Origin: Sphaerochaeta sp.
GTDB taxonomy: Bacteria; Spirochaetota; Spirochaetia; Sphaerochaetales; Sphaerochaetaceae
Direction: 5' to 3'
DNA length: 64,000 bases
Assembly (NCBI GenBank): GCA_016342655.1
Contig: JAEINL010000005.1
Span: forward strand, 23,964 to 87,963
Shown in pieces: positions 16,029-24,715 of this stretch (the stretch's first letter is position 1; each line of letters starts with the position of its first letter). A model generated the notes under the pieces. The model saw nothing but the letters and a program-made list of their open reading frames with translations. It did no database searches and was not told the DNA's origin. A program made the translations under genes and the position numbers.

Positions 16029-17718
16029 AGCTGATATTCTCCTGCTGGGTAAATTTTCTTGTACTCCACTTCATAAGCGAAAGCATTATCGCATCGACAA
16101 CAAACACAATGACAATGAGCACTATCGAAAATGCTGATGCCTGAGAAAATTGCAGCTCAGTCATGCTTTCAAGGATTCTCGTTGTCAACAGTGTCCATCG
16201 GACCGACACCAGGAAAATGGTTGCACTTATCGCGGTCATGGAGTGGATAAACAGATAGCGCATTCCTGCAAGGACGGCGGGGATGATAAGAGGGATAGTG
16301 ACATGGGTAAATGTTCTCAATGAACTTGCACCAAGGGAGAGGGACGCCTCTTCAAGGGCCGGGTCAATTTGCGCAAGTGATGCTATTACAGAGCGTATCC
16401 CTGTCGCATAATAGCGAAAAACATATGCAGCCACTAAAATGGCGAGGGTTCCTGTCAACAGGATGGGTTTTTGGTTAAAAGCGATGATATAGGCAATACC
16501 CACAACAGTTCCTGGAAGAGCATAGTTGAGCATGCTGCCAAACTCAAAGAATCTCTTGCCGAAGAAATTCTTTCTCTGTGCGATATAGCCGATTACAACA
16601 CCAAGGATCGAGCCGATTACCGTCGAAAGGAGGGCGATAAGCAACGTATCCGTAATGGCTTTTCTCCCATGGGCAAAGACATACCCAAAGTGTTCCAGGG
16701 TGAAGGAGTTATCCACACTCCATACCTTCACAAAGGAACCCCACAGAATAATGGAATAGAGATAGAGGATAAATATGACAGTGAGAGCACATAGTACGCT
16801 GATGATGGCAGTCAGGAGATGGGGAAGCTTTCCAAAACCTGACTTTGCGCCGTTTTTCCCTGTGACGGAAACATAACTTTTCTTACCGATGAGCACCCTC
16901 TGTAACATAAATACCAACAAGGCAGGCAAGAGAAGAAGGAATGAGAGGGAGGCCCCTCCCTTCAGATCAAACATGCCTGTAATCATGAGATAGGCTTCGG
17001 TAGGAAGGACTGGGAATGTGTGCCCTCCCAAAATGAGCGGGGTTGCAAAATCTGCCAAGGAAGCACCAAAAAGGAGAAGGATGGAGTTTCCTATACCAGG
17101 CAACGAAAGGGGTATGGTTATCGTTCGGAACATCCTCCACCGTGAAGACCCTAGGGAAAGCGCAGCATCATCAAGATTAGCGCTCATCGTATTCAACACA
17201 GCGGTTATCACCATAAAGGCAACAGGGAAATAGGTGAGGGTCTCACTCATCCATGTTCCTATGAAACCATAAATAGAGAAGTTTCCTATACCTAGCGCCT
17301 TAAGCAACATCCCATTTGGCCCAAGGGCTAAGGTTAGGGAGATACTACTAGTGAAGGGAGGAGAGATGAGGGGAAGAATTGTCACCGCTCCTAACAGCAC
17401 CTTAAAGAATGCGGGAAGAGGGGTTCTTGTAACGGCCAGGGCAAATATATATCCAAGCACTGTTCCCGTGAATGCCACTGCAGTGGCAAGGATAAGGGAA
17501 TTGAAGAGAGCCCTAATATTATACGTTTTGCTCATTATCTTTCCAAGATTTGCAAAACTGACAGAACCATCAACGACGAACGTGGTCGCCAGAAGTTTGA
17601 TGATCGGGAGAAAGATAAAGATGGCGAAGATAATCCATATTGCAACAAGGGCACCAAATAGTGCAGGATCTCTTTTTGCCATTGTACTTTTAGTATGAGC
17701 TAACCTTGTTGTCGACAC
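16009..17718 (-). CDS. Ferric-iron-type ABC transporter permease, two-domain (FbpB-like)
   Basis: A 569-residue membrane protein with two copies of the ABC permease domain, each about six transmembrane segments, so one polypeptide forms the whole channel. The EAA loops are DDAALSLGSSRWRMFRTITIPL and EEASLSLGASSLRTFTHVTIPL. The track start at 17766 is too long: a GTG at 17718 is preceded by AGGAGG with seven bases of spacing, so I choose it. It follows the binding-protein gene after 94 bp and overlaps the ATPase gene. FbpB/ThiP-type architecture fits iron or other small oxyanion/sugar-phosphate uptake. Confidence 0.88.
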   Translation of the reverse strand: MSTTRLAHTKSTMAKRDPALFGALVAIWIIFAIFIFLPIIKLLATTFVVDGSVSFANLGKIMSKTYNIRALFNSLILATAVAFTGTVLGYIFALAVTRTPLPAFFKVLLGAVTILPLISPPFTSSISLTLALGPNGMLLKALGIGNFSIYGFIGTWMSETLTYFPVAFMVITAVLNTMSANLDDAALSLGSSRWRMFRTITIPLSLPGIGNSILLLFGASLADFATPLILGGHTFPVLPTEAYLMITGMFDLKGGASLSFLLLLPALLVFMLQRVLIGKKSYVSVTGKNGAKSGFGKLPHLLTAIISVLCALTVIFILYLYSIILWGSFVKVWSVDNSFTLEHFGYVFAHGRKAITDTLLIALLSTVIGSILGVVIGYIAQRKNFFGKRFFEFGSMLNYALPGTVVGIAYIIAFNQKPILLTGTLAILVAAYVFRYYATGIRSVIASLAQIDPALEEASLSLGASSLRTFTHVTIPLIIPAVLAGMRYLFIHSMTAISATIFLVSVRWTLLTTRILESMTELQFSQASAFSIVLIVIVFVVDAIMLSLMKWSTRKFTQQENISYEKIGA

Positions 17719-17812
17719 GTTAAGTCCTCCTAGCATAATCAGAAAGGCCAAAGAGGTACACTGCACATACTACAGAGTACCTCTTCTCATAAAACAGGAT
17801 ACCTACCGCACC

Positions 17813-18847
17813 TTACTGCTGAATGATTTCTTCAATCCATTTTTCAACGAATCTTGACCTGTTCTCGCCTTTCCATTCTGCTTTGGCTTCGAGCAGCTTC
17901 ACCGTTGACATATCAAGGGCTGGATTCGTTACCACGACATCTCCACGGGTGGGAATGTAGTTGATCAGATTTTCAACCATCACTTCACCAAGGCGTTTTG
18001 AGGAGGCCCAATCCATCAGGACTTTTGCTGCCCCTAGGTTTTTGGCTCCCTGTACAATTCCACTGCCTTCTATCCCATAGGTGACACCCTCTTTTGGATA
18101 CGAGACCGAAAGGTCATACCCCTGCTGTTGGATATCGAGTGCATCAACAATGTAAAACACTCCAGCAGCAGCTTGTCCTGTAGCAACAGGCATTGCCCCG
18201 CCTGCACCACCTTTGGTATACAGCTGAATATTATTGTGAAGTTTCTTCTGGTACTCGAAGGCCTCATCTTCACCAAACACCTTTACCAGGGAGTAAATCC
18301 TTTCAGTAGCTGTACCGGAGGTCCTGGCGTCAGCCATCTGTAGTGATTTGCCATACTTGGGATCGATCAGGTCGAACCAGCTTGTAGGCACCTGCAGGCC
18401 CTTGCTCTTGAGATAAGCATTATTACTCAAGAAGCACAGGGGGATAATGCCAATTCCTGTCCAGTACTGTTCTTCTGAACGGAATTTTGCGGGGATCTTG
18501 TCAGCTTCTTTAGGAGAATACTGTGCAAAGACACCCTCTGGGATACCAGCTTCATAGGTATCAGCGGGACCGCCCCAAAGTGCATCTACCTGTGGGTTTG
18601 CTTTCTCTGCGATCAACCTTGCCAAGGCTTCTCCTGAGGAGAGGCGCACAAAGTTAACGGAAATTCCCGTGTCCTTAGTAAATTCACTAAAGATTTTAGT
18701 GGCATACTTTTCCGGCATGATTGAGTAGACATTTACCGTCGTACCAACGGTTTCTGTTGTAACCGCCTCTTTTGCCCCTGCAGCGAACATTGGAGTAACG
18801 CACAACAGCACCAACAAAACAGAGAGTAGAATGTGTTTCATTTTCAT
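17813..18847 (-). CDS. ABC substrate-binding protein, ferric-iron/AfuA-like (family 1 small type)
   Basis: A 344-residue exported protein; signal peptide about residues 3-23 ending in PMFAAGAKE, no lipobox Cys. The mature protein has the type II fold of ferric-binding and sugar-phosphate-binding proteins: VNVYSIMPEKYATKIF, LSSGEALARLIAEKANPQ and the DARTSGTATERIYSL segment that binds the ligand. AGGAGG five bases before the ATG supports the start. It leads the operon with the fused permease and ATPase. Possible ligands are Fe3+, thiamine, phosphonate or hexose phosphate; the dityrosine pair of canonical FbpA is not obvious, so iron is not certain. Confidence 0.85.
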   Translation of the reverse strand: MKMKHILLSVLLVLLCVTPMFAAGAKEAVTTETVGTTVNVYSIMPEKYATKIFSEFTKDTGISVNFVRLSSGEALARLIAEKANPQVDALWGGPADTYEAGIPEGVFAQYSPKEADKIPAKFRSEEQYWTGIGIIPLCFLSNNAYLKSKGLQVPTSWFDLIDPKYGKSLQMADARTSGTATERIYSLVKVFGEDEAFEYQKKLHNNIQLYTKGGAGGAMPVATGQAAAGVFYIVDALDIQQQGYDLSVSYPKEGVTYGIEGSGIVQGAKNLGAAKVLMDWASSKRLGEVMVENLINYIPTRGDVVVTNPALDMSTVKLLEAKAEWKGENRSRFVEKWIEEIIQQ

Positions 18848-18866
18848 ATAATCCTCCTTTAGGATT

Positions 18867-18893
18867 GTAGGAGAAGTGTCAGATTTCTCCTAC
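18867..18893 (-). promoter_or_regulatory. Leader hairpin upstream of the ferric-type binding protein gene
   Basis: A perfect 9-bp stem GTAGGAGAA/TTCTCCTAC with a 9-base loop lies about 20 bases before the start. Nearer the gene, ATCCT-aaagg-AGGAT could pair and cover the AGGAGG ribosome binding site. Together they look like a leader that could modulate translation. No known riboswitch class is recognised. Confidence 0.45.
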
Positions 18894-19000
18894 CGATACT
18901 ACATATTCTCTACTTCCATTGTGCCACCGATTGGGTTTATTACAAGTTACAAAACCGTAACAATAAAAGATATCAATACCCCAGGGCAAGCCCTGGAAAG

Positions 19001-19017
19001 AGGAGGCGTTGCCTCCT
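19001..19017 (-). terminator. Hairpin terminator after the OmpR-type regulator gene
   Basis: AGGAGGC-gtt-GCCTCCT forms a 7-bp perfect stem with three T on either side. A second tight hairpin, CCAGGGC-aa-GCCCTGG, follows at 18981-18996. They lie just downstream of the minus-strand ATPase-kinase-regulator operon and overlap the left end of the 70-bp repeat. Confidence 0.55.
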
Positions 19018-19075
19018 TTTCCGAGCCAAGGGGCTGACGTATCTCACCTTGCTTTCCCGGCACTCGCTCGGTAAT
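19006..19075 (+). repeat. 70-bp dispersed repeat, copy 1
   Basis: The 70 bases from GCGTTGCCTCC to GCTCGGTAAT recur in the same orientation at 63719-63788 with a single difference (GGCTGACG here, GGCTCACG there). The repeat carries CCGAGC near one end and GCTCGG at the other, so it could fold end to end, and a small AGCC-AAGG-GGCT hairpin. Here it abuts the stop codon of the OmpR-type regulator. It looks like a REP-like intergenic element; it has no coding content. Confidence 0.85.
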
Positions 19076-19761
19076 CAAGTACCTTTTGCGTCTGTAAGGA
19101 TATAGCCGACACCCCATTTATTAATGATATATCGTGGTGAAGCAGGGTCTTCCTCCACCTTTTTCCTTAGCCGGCTCATATTTACCTTAACAAGTTCGGA
19201 TCCTTGTATCCAATCCTCATTTTTCCATACCGTTTGCAGGATCTTTTGTACAGAAACCGGTGTGTGCAGATATGTTGCTAAAACTTCTAGTATTTTGAAT
19301 TCTGTCGGGGTCAGATTTAGTAACACATCCTTACAGTAAAGGGTTTGCTGTTCCAGATTGATTGTAAGGTCCCCTACAACAAGAATCTTTTCCTCATGGA
19401 CCTGGACCCTTTTGAGAACCTTCTCTACCCGAAGAAGGAGTTCCTTATAGTTGAAGGGCTTGGAGACGTAATCCTCTCCCCCCACCTCAAGACCTTCTAT
19501 AATTTGGTCATCCTGATCGTGTGAGCTCAAGAAGATGACAGGGATATCCATAGCGACAAGATGCGTACATACCTCCAACCCATTCAATCCGGGGAGGCCT
19601 ATATCGAGGATCACAATATCAGGGGACCACGAGGTCGCAACCTTGACTGCATCATCGCCTCTCTGCACAGATTGCACACTATATCCTTGCTTCTCAAATA
19701 TGTAGGTAAGAAGAGTCAGGATTTCCTTTTCATCATCGACCAGTAATACTCTATTCTTCAT
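19075..19761 (-). CDS. OmpR-family response regulator
   Basis: A 228-residue two-domain regulator. The receiver domain (about 1-120) has the acidic pair VDDE, phosphoacceptor in IVILDIGLPGLNG, and the conserved Lys in YVSKPFNYKEL. The C-terminal winged helix (about 130-225) has the OmpR pattern LNLTPTEFKILEVLA and RLRKKVEEDP. It overlaps the upstream kinase gene by 4 bp, so kinase and regulator are translated together. Its operon also encodes an ABC ATPase and is divergent in function from, but adjacent to, the ferric-type importer, a plausible target. DNA site not identified; a GAGTACA direct repeat upstream of the operon is one candidate. Confidence 0.93.
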   Translation of the reverse strand: MKNRVLLVDDEKEILTLLTYIFEKQGYSVQSVQRGDDAVKVATSWSPDIVILDIGLPGLNGLEVCTHLVAMDIPVIFLSSHDQDDQIIEGLEVGGEDYVSKPFNYKELLLRVEKVLKRVQVHEEKILVVGDLTINLEQQTLYCKDVLLNLTPTEFKILEVLATYLHTPVSVQKILQTVWKNEDWIQGSELVKVNMSRLRKKVEEDPASPRYIINKWGVGYILTDAKGT

Positions 19762-20936
19762 CGTATTGCCCTTGCAGGAAGCGTAAAAGAAACGATAGTC
19801 CCTGTATCCTTCACACTTGTAATGTAGACCTTTCCCCCATGCTTGTGGACGATCTGCCGTGCTATGGAGAGACCCAATCCAAATCCATCCTGGTATTCCT
19901 CACTGGGACTCTGCTCCTGGTAAAACTCCTTGAACAGGTTTTCCCTACCCTCACCCTCCACACCTTTGCCATTGTCGCTAATGCTCACCACCATCTGTTC
20001 GTCATCCTGGGTCACTGATATAACGATGTATCCACCTTCTTTGGTATGCTTAACCGCATTATGGACCAGATTGATGAAAACCTGACGGATGAGCGATTCA
20101 TCGCCAATAGGACTGTTCAGCAATGCAGGAAAGTAGTAGCGGATAGTCTGCTGTTTCATATGCACCAGCGGGCCGAAAAAGGTAACAATGTCCACTGTGA
20201 TGAGACGTATATTGATCTTTTCCCTTTTCTGAAGCTCAAATTCCTTTTCGAACTTAAGCAAGGTAAGCATGTTTTCACTGAATGCGATAAGCCTCTGGGT
20301 ATATTCATAGTTTGATTTTACAAATTGTTTTTGCCGAGGGTTTAAGGGGCCTGGAATCTCTTCCAATAACAGGCTTGTCGTTGTTTGCATAATTGTCAGT
20401 GGGGTCCGTATCTCATGGGCAAGCATGGATTGCAAAGAGAGTCTGGAAGCTGAATTGCTTTTTCTTTTCCTCATATGTTCAAACACAAGCACACATACAG
20501 GAAGGCTGGCATTGAGCAAGAAAAAAGGGGAAAGAGGGAATAGGAACAGACTGACCAGGAAAGTGATGAGTGAAGATCCTCCAAGAAGCAACAGCTTTTT
20601 GGTAGAGGAGAAACCGTACATTGAAAGCACATATCCATACACGATGAGGACAATGGCATTGTACGAGACTAGCCAGGGAGAAAATTCTGAGCAGACACTC
20701 GTGCTAAAGGTGGAAAATACGAAGAGAACAGTGTATCCAAGAAGAAAAGGGGTAGTACTGAATATGTCTTTCCTCCTAATTTTCCGAAGCAGGAAACCTA
20801 TGACTGTAAGCAGAAGGGAAAGCATCAGGAGCACACTCAGGGCCAGAGACAAATGCAGAGAGGCTGCCTCTTGTGCTAGCACAAGTGAAAGTAGACAGGG
20901 TATGAAGAAAAGAGCCGAAGTTACAGGCAAACTCAT
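19758..20936 (-). CDS. Membrane sensor histidine kinase
   Basis: A 392-residue kinase. The first 150 residues are mostly hydrophobic, about five or six transmembrane segments with very short loops and no large periplasmic sensor domain, so it probably senses within the membrane or through a partner protein. HisKA follows with phosphoacceptor MLAHEIRTPLTI (about residue 173), then a HATPase with FINLVHNAVKHT, SDNGKGV and FGLGLSIARQI. Its start ATG overlaps the ATPase stop as TGATG. Coupling of a kinase to a transporter-type ATPase gene suggests that flux or occupancy of the transporter is the signal, by analogy with transporter-linked kinases. The signal itself is unknown. Confidence 0.9.
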   Translation of the reverse strand: MSLPVTSALFFIPCLLSLVLAQEAASLHLSLALSVLLMLSLLLTVIGFLLRKIRRKDIFSTTPFLLGYTVLFVFSTFSTSVCSEFSPWLVSYNAIVLIVYGYVLSMYGFSSTKKLLLLGGSSLITFLVSLFLFPLSPFFLLNASLPVCVLVFEHMRKRKSNSASRLSLQSMLAHEIRTPLTIMQTTTSLLLEEIPGPLNPRQKQFVKSNYEYTQRLIAFSENMLTLLKFEKEFELQKREKINIRLITVDIVTFFGPLVHMKQQTIRYYFPALLNSPIGDESLIRQVFINLVHNAVKHTKEGGYIVISVTQDDEQMVVSISDNGKGVEGEGRENLFKEFYQEQSPSEEYQDGFGLGLSIARQIVHKHGGKVYITSVKDTGTIVSFTLPARAIR

Positions 20937-22069
20937 CAGGACTCCTTCGTAGTGAAAAGGTGGAATGAGGATGGGTGGAAATGCATCAACACCTTTTCCT
21001 TAACCAGATACTCATCGACAAACGTAAAGTTATGGGGGGCTACTACCCGAATAAAGGTCTCTTGAAACGTAATCTCATATTCAATGGAGTAGCCGTTAAA
21101 AGAGAGAGCCTCTATTTCACCCACGACCTGATGTGAGTTTTCTGGAGGGTAGTACGAGCTCAAGGTCACACTCTGAGGCAAGATTGCCACATAGACCCCA
21201 TCGCCTTTCTGATACACAGCATCACATTGCTCAGGCAACACGGAAAATTCGAGATTATTTACCGATACGATCACAGATTCATATGAAAACTCAAGAATTT
21301 CCCCTTCATAGAAATTTGCATTGCTGATAAAGTCCGCAACAAAAGGGGTCCGTGGGTTATTGTACACCTCACGAGGCGATCCTACCTGTATGATCGAGCC
21401 CCTATTCATCACCACTACCCTATCAGGCATGCTAAGGGCCTCACTCTGGTCGTGTGTGACGTAGATGGTGGTGATACCGAGAAGCTTCTGCATCTTTTTG
21501 ATCTCTCGCCTTGTCTGCAACCTCAGTCTTGCATCCAGGTTGGATAGGGGTTCATCAAACAAGAGCAACTCGGGTTTTAATACAAGGGCCCTTGCCAAGG
21601 CGACCCTCTGCTGTTGCCCGTCGGAAAGTTGATGAGGAAACCGCTCTTCAGTCCCTACCAAATTGAGCATCTGGCACATCATGGCAACATCATGGTGGAT
21701 ACTGTCCATGGGTTTTTTCCGTGATTTCAGTCCATACGCAATATTCTCAAAGACATTCATATGGGGAAACAGGGCATAGTTTTGGAATACCATGGGAATA
21801 GTCCTCTCTTCTGGCCCCTTGCCTGTCAATGAGACGCCATGGAGAAGGATTTCTCCACTATCAGGGGCTAAAAAGCCCCCGATCATCCGTAGTGTAGTAC
21901 TTTTCCCACATCCCGATGGGCCAATTATGGTTATAGCCTCACCTTTCTGCACGGTAAGCGAGAAGGTATCAACAGCGGTTATTTTCGTATTTCGTGCACC
22001 GACAAAGGTCTTGGAAACTGCCCTAAGTTCCAGATGTGGTACGACCGGATTATCTTTCTGATCGGACAA
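20936..22069 (-). CDS. ABC importer ATP-binding protein, second copy, coupled to the two-component system
   Basis: A 377-residue FbpC/PotA-type ATPase: Walker A GPSGCGKST, FQNYALFPHMN, signature region LSDGQQQRVALARA (Asp in place of the usual Gly after LS), Walker B LLLFDEPLSNLDA and THDQ. TOBE-like C-terminus. It starts at TTG (22069) with only a weak GGGG upstream; no better start was found. It is first in an operon with the kinase and OmpR-type regulator, and no permease or binding protein is beside it. It may be an alternative ATPase for the ferric-type importer, or a sensing subunit for the kinase. Core ATPase residues look intact. Confidence 0.85.
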   Translation of the reverse strand: MSDQKDNPVVPHLELRAVSKTFVGARNTKITAVDTFSLTVQKGEAITIIGPSGCGKSTTLRMIGGFLAPDSGEILLHGVSLTGKGPEERTIPMVFQNYALFPHMNVFENIAYGLKSRKKPMDSIHHDVAMMCQMLNLVGTEERFPHQLSDGQQQRVALARALVLKPELLLFDEPLSNLDARLRLQTRREIKKMQKLLGITTIYVTHDQSEALSMPDRVVVMNRGSIIQVGSPREVYNNPRTPFVADFISNANFYEGEILEFSYESVIVSVNNLEFSVLPEQCDAVYQKGDGVYVAILPQSVTLSSYYPPENSHQVVGEIEALSFNGYSIEYEITFQETFIRVVAPHNFTFVDEYLVKEKVLMHFHPSSFHLFTTKES

Positions 22070-22442
22070 TGGTACCCCTTTTGATTACCAGGTATGGCAT
22101 TTGGAGAAATATGCTACCTCAGCAACACAGCGTTGTGATTGAAAATCCAGACTTCCAGGGTACATCCAACCAGGATCACCCCTTGTTCCTCATGATACCA
22201 CTCTTTGCAAGAAGAAGGATACTCTTCTTTTTCAGTCCAGCTTTTTCGGCAAAGCCTTACAAACCAGAAATCGACGTATTCTCCCTTCTGAGAAAATACG
22301 CCGAAAGCAAAAAAATATGAGTACACAATACGAGTACATGAGGAACAAGGCATTGCATCAAGGGGAAAAGGGAAGGCAGACACTCTCTCGGTAAGTAAAA
22401 ACACGCTAGTTATGAGTGTCTGATCCTAACCCAAGTTCTTTA
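22070..22442. other. 373-bp gap, probable promoter region of the ATPase-kinase-regulator operon
   Basis: ORFs on both strands here (94 and 96 codons) have no recognisable family and look like chance. The direct repeat GAGTACA-caatac-GAGTACA (22319-22338, 13-bp period) and a weak hairpin GTATTCTC/GAGAAAATAC (about 22276-22299) are the only structured elements seen. The direct repeat could be the OmpR-type regulator site; no convincing promoter boxes were assigned. Confidence 0.5.
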
Positions 22443-22643
22443 TCAATCTAAGAAATATACCCCAGGAAAATCTCCGTGTCGTACAGTGACGTTCGTGTAG
22501 GTAATATTCCTTTCTCTCATATCCTGTAACGTCTGCTTCTGGAGCATGAACGAACCAAAAATGACACTTGCTAGAAGATATGCCACAAGGAATATACCCC
22601 CTATGATAAGCATACGATTACTTTTCTTATGATTGGACTTCAT
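22443..22643 (-). CDS. Small single-span membrane protein
   Basis: A 66-residue protein with a basic N-terminus (KSNHKKSNR) and one transmembrane helix at about residues 11-32 (LIIGGIFLVAYLLASVIFGSF), leaving a short hydrophilic tail outside. It overlaps the YtrA-type regulator by 17 bp and is last in the operon. I do not recognise a family. Its position, after a regulator and an ABC-2 exporter, suggests an accessory subunit of the exporter or a small peptide regulator. The overlap and SD-like context support that it is real, although small size limits confidence. Confidence 0.6.
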   Translation of the reverse strand: MKSNHKKSNRMLIIGGIFLVAYLLASVIFGSFMLQKQTLQDMRERNITYTNVTVRHGDFPGVYFLD

Positions 22644-23013
22644 TGTAGTTGTGCTCCTTGTTGAATAATAGGAAATAGGTCTCTATCTCCTCGAAGGTGA
22701 TATCCAAGGTCCTCATGGAATCGAAAAGGTTGGGAAGTTCACTTTTTATGAAGTGGTCCCGTCTTTTCTTGAGGACCAAGGTCTTGGAACCCTTGGCGAC
22801 AAAGTATCCGATACCCCGTTGGTTCTCTAGGATACCTTCGTCCTGCAGCATCGAGTACGCCCTGATGACTGTATTGGGGTTAACCTCCAACTGCATCGCC
22901 ATGTCGCGAACAGAAGGGATCCTCTCCTCCTCAACCCACGTGGAGTTGGTGATAAGGTCATGGATGTACTGTGCTATCTGTAGGTAGATAGGTAATCGAT
23001 TGTTAAACTGCAT
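22627..23013 (-). CDS. GntR-family regulator, YtrA subfamily
   Basis: A 128-residue regulator: a GntR winged helix (about 5-70) with IPSVRDMAMQLEVNPNTVIRAYSML and a short C-terminal helical tail of the YtrA type. The track starts at 23079 in the upstream gene; MQFNNRLPIYLQIAQYIHDL at 23013 is the normal YtrA N-terminus. It overlaps the permease gene by 11 bp. YtrA-type proteins repress their own ABC operon, and an AGTGTA/TTCACT-flanked palindrome in front of the operon fits as its operator. Effectors are often cell-wall-active or cationic compounds; here unknown. Confidence 0.88.
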   Translation of the reverse strand: MQFNNRLPIYLQIAQYIHDLITNSTWVEEERIPSVRDMAMQLEVNPNTVIRAYSMLQDEGILENQRGIGYFVAKGSKTLVLKKRRDHFIKSELPNLFDSMRTLDITFEEIETYFLLFNKEHNYNEVQS

Positions 23014-23791
23014 CTGTAGCTTGGACCTCCTCAACCCTAAAGAACGCCGTAACCCAACAGAACAGGGGGAGAACCACAAAGTAAAGTATCTTACCGATTA
23101 CCCTGAAAGTCCCTATGGCCCCATAAGTAGGTTTGAACAGCAGTGAATCAAATGAGAAGACTATGTCAAACGTCCGCAAGGATGATCCGTACTTGATGGA
23201 GAATATGATCTTCACGAACAGGAGACCTAGGGTGGCGAGGGCGATACCGAGGACTCCAAGCGAAAGGAGGGTCTTGAAGAAATGGCCCTTATGGAAATAG
23301 GTGGCACCCAAGAGGAATATCGATTGCCAGACCCAATATAGGGCAAACTGAGCTGCCATGTCTCTGGTAAAGGGATTGAACAAGGTGACAGGATTGCCAA
23401 AGAAGAGCAACTGTATGGGCTCAATGAGTACAGAGGCAAGGAAAAACACCACGGTGAGAGCTACAGGATAGGCAAAGGCAGTAAGCACCGCTTTGGCTAG
23501 GAATTTCTCCAGGGAAGTTGCGGGAAGCATCAGCCACTCCTGTTGCCCGTTCTTGCTGAACATGTCATCAGCGAAGGAGAGGCTGGTTATGATCAGACCC
23601 CCAAGGAGTAGAAAATTTGGGAACAGACTGGCATACGTAGCAGGACCAAAAGCATTTTGGGAATACTGGGAGACAAACGAGCGAATGGTCTCACTCGCAA
23701 ACAAAACCAAGAAGAGCGTCATTGCGTAGATCGAAAGATCACGCTTGCTAGTCTGTATCTCACGGTTTATCAATAAGCCAAATCGATTCAT
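23003..23791 (-). CDS. ABC-2 type membrane permease
   Basis: A 262-residue membrane protein with about six predicted transmembrane segments (for example YAMTLFLVLFASETI, LFPNFLLLGGLIIT, AFAYPVALTVVFFLASVLI, FYFVVLPLFCWVTAFF). It overlaps the ATPase gene by 4 bp and the regulator by 11 bp. Together with the ATPase it forms an ABC-2 exporter of the Ytr/Bcr type. No sequence feature names the substrate. The two short cytoplasmic ends and a signature such as SLSFADDMFSKNGQQEWLMLPA in the early half are consistent with this group. Confidence 0.8.
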   Translation of the reverse strand: MNRFGLLINREIQTSKRDLSIYAMTLFLVLFASETIRSFVSQYSQNAFGPATYASLFPNFLLLGGLIITSLSFADDMFSKNGQQEWLMLPATSLEKFLAKAVLTAFAYPVALTVVFFLASVLIEPIQLLFFGNPVTLFNPFTRDMAAQFALYWVWQSIFLLGATYFHKGHFFKTLLSLGVLGIALATLGLLFVKIIFSIKYGSSLRTFDIVFSFDSLLFKPTYGAIGTFRVIGKILYFVVLPLFCWVTAFFRVEEVQATDAV

Positions 23792-24696
23792 CTCGTACCT
23801 CCTTGCATACGGGTGGATCTCTCGACCACCACATTGAAGAGCGTCTCAAGGTCCAAAGGCTGACCTTCTCTCTCCTCTTCCTGCTCGCCCCTTTCCCTAA
23901 GGACCATCCAACCCCCGAGGACCTTCTCCTTGTAGACTACCTTCTCATCCTGCACAGGATCAGTGGTGACAAGGCCCATGACATACTTGCCAGTGATGGA
24001 GTCAACCGTATCGTTGAATATGATATTCCCATCATGCAGGATGATGAGGGGGTCTATCAGGTTCTCCATATCCCTCACCTGATGGGTGGAGATGATGAAC
24101 GTCCTGTCTTCGGTCATTGCAGAGGCGACGGTCTGACGGAACTGTCTCTTGGAAGGGATGTCCAGACCATTGGTCGGTTCATCAAGAATGAGCAGGGAGG
24201 TATTGGAGGCCAGGCCAAAGGCCAACAACAGCTTTTTTTTCTGCCCTAGGGACATCTCACTGAGGTTCTGTTGCATATCGAGTTCGAAGTCCTTGCAGAA
24301 CTGTAAAAACATCAGATTATCGAAACGGGGATAGAAGACCGAGCGCATCTTGAGGTACTCTGTAGCCTTCATCTTGGGAAGGGGAAACTCTTCAGGAAGA
24401 TAGAATATCTCACTGAGCATTGCAGGCTTGCGCACTGTGGGGTCGGATCCCAAGGCTGAGGTGAATCCCTCATCAGGAAACAGCTGGCCACAGATCAACT
24501 TGAGCAAGGTGGTCTTCCCTGATCCGTTCTTTCCCAGCAAGCCATAGATATTTCCTCGCTTGATCTCTAGATTCAGATGGGTGAACAAGGGCTTTTTTCC
24601 ATAAGAAAAACCAATGTCCTGCATCAGGATCACTGCATTATTCGTCGAAACAACCTCTGTAAGGTCTGTTTGTCCGCTTCCTATCTCATTGGCCAT
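23788..24696 (-). CDS. ABC exporter ATP-binding protein (YtrB-like)
   Basis: A 302-residue ATPase with Walker A GLLGKNGSGKTTLL, Q-loop YLPEEFPLP, signature MSLGQKKKLLLAFGLA, Walker B LLILDEPTNGLD and H-loop ISTHQ. N-terminal 20 residues precede the usual start of the domain. AAGGAGG lies five bases before the ATG. It is the first gene of the YtrA-regulated operon. Together with the downstream ABC-2 permease it exports a still unknown compound; in Firmicutes, relatives respond to cell-wall antibiotics. The C-terminal 60 residues are of lower similarity and may be a dimerisation tail. Confidence 0.9.
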   Translation of the reverse strand: MANEIGSGQTDLTEVVSTNNAVILMQDIGFSYGKKPLFTHLNLEIKRGNIYGLLGKNGSGKTTLLKLICGQLFPDEGFTSALGSDPTVRKPAMLSEIFYLPEEFPLPKMKATEYLKMRSVFYPRFDNLMFLQFCKDFELDMQQNLSEMSLGQKKKLLLAFGLASNTSLLILDEPTNGLDIPSKRQFRQTVASAMTEDRTFIISTHQVRDMENLIDPLIILHDGNIIFNDTVDSITGKYVMGLVTTDPVQDEKVVYKEKVLGGWMVLRERGEQEEEREGQPLDLETLFNVVVERSTRMQGGTR

Positions 24697-24715
24697 ATGT
24701 GCCTCCTTGATTACA

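Noticed and set aside
22036-22404. ORFs of 94 (+) and 96 (-) codons in the gap before the small membrane protein
   Set aside because: No family, poor starts, both strands open by chance; treated as intergenic.
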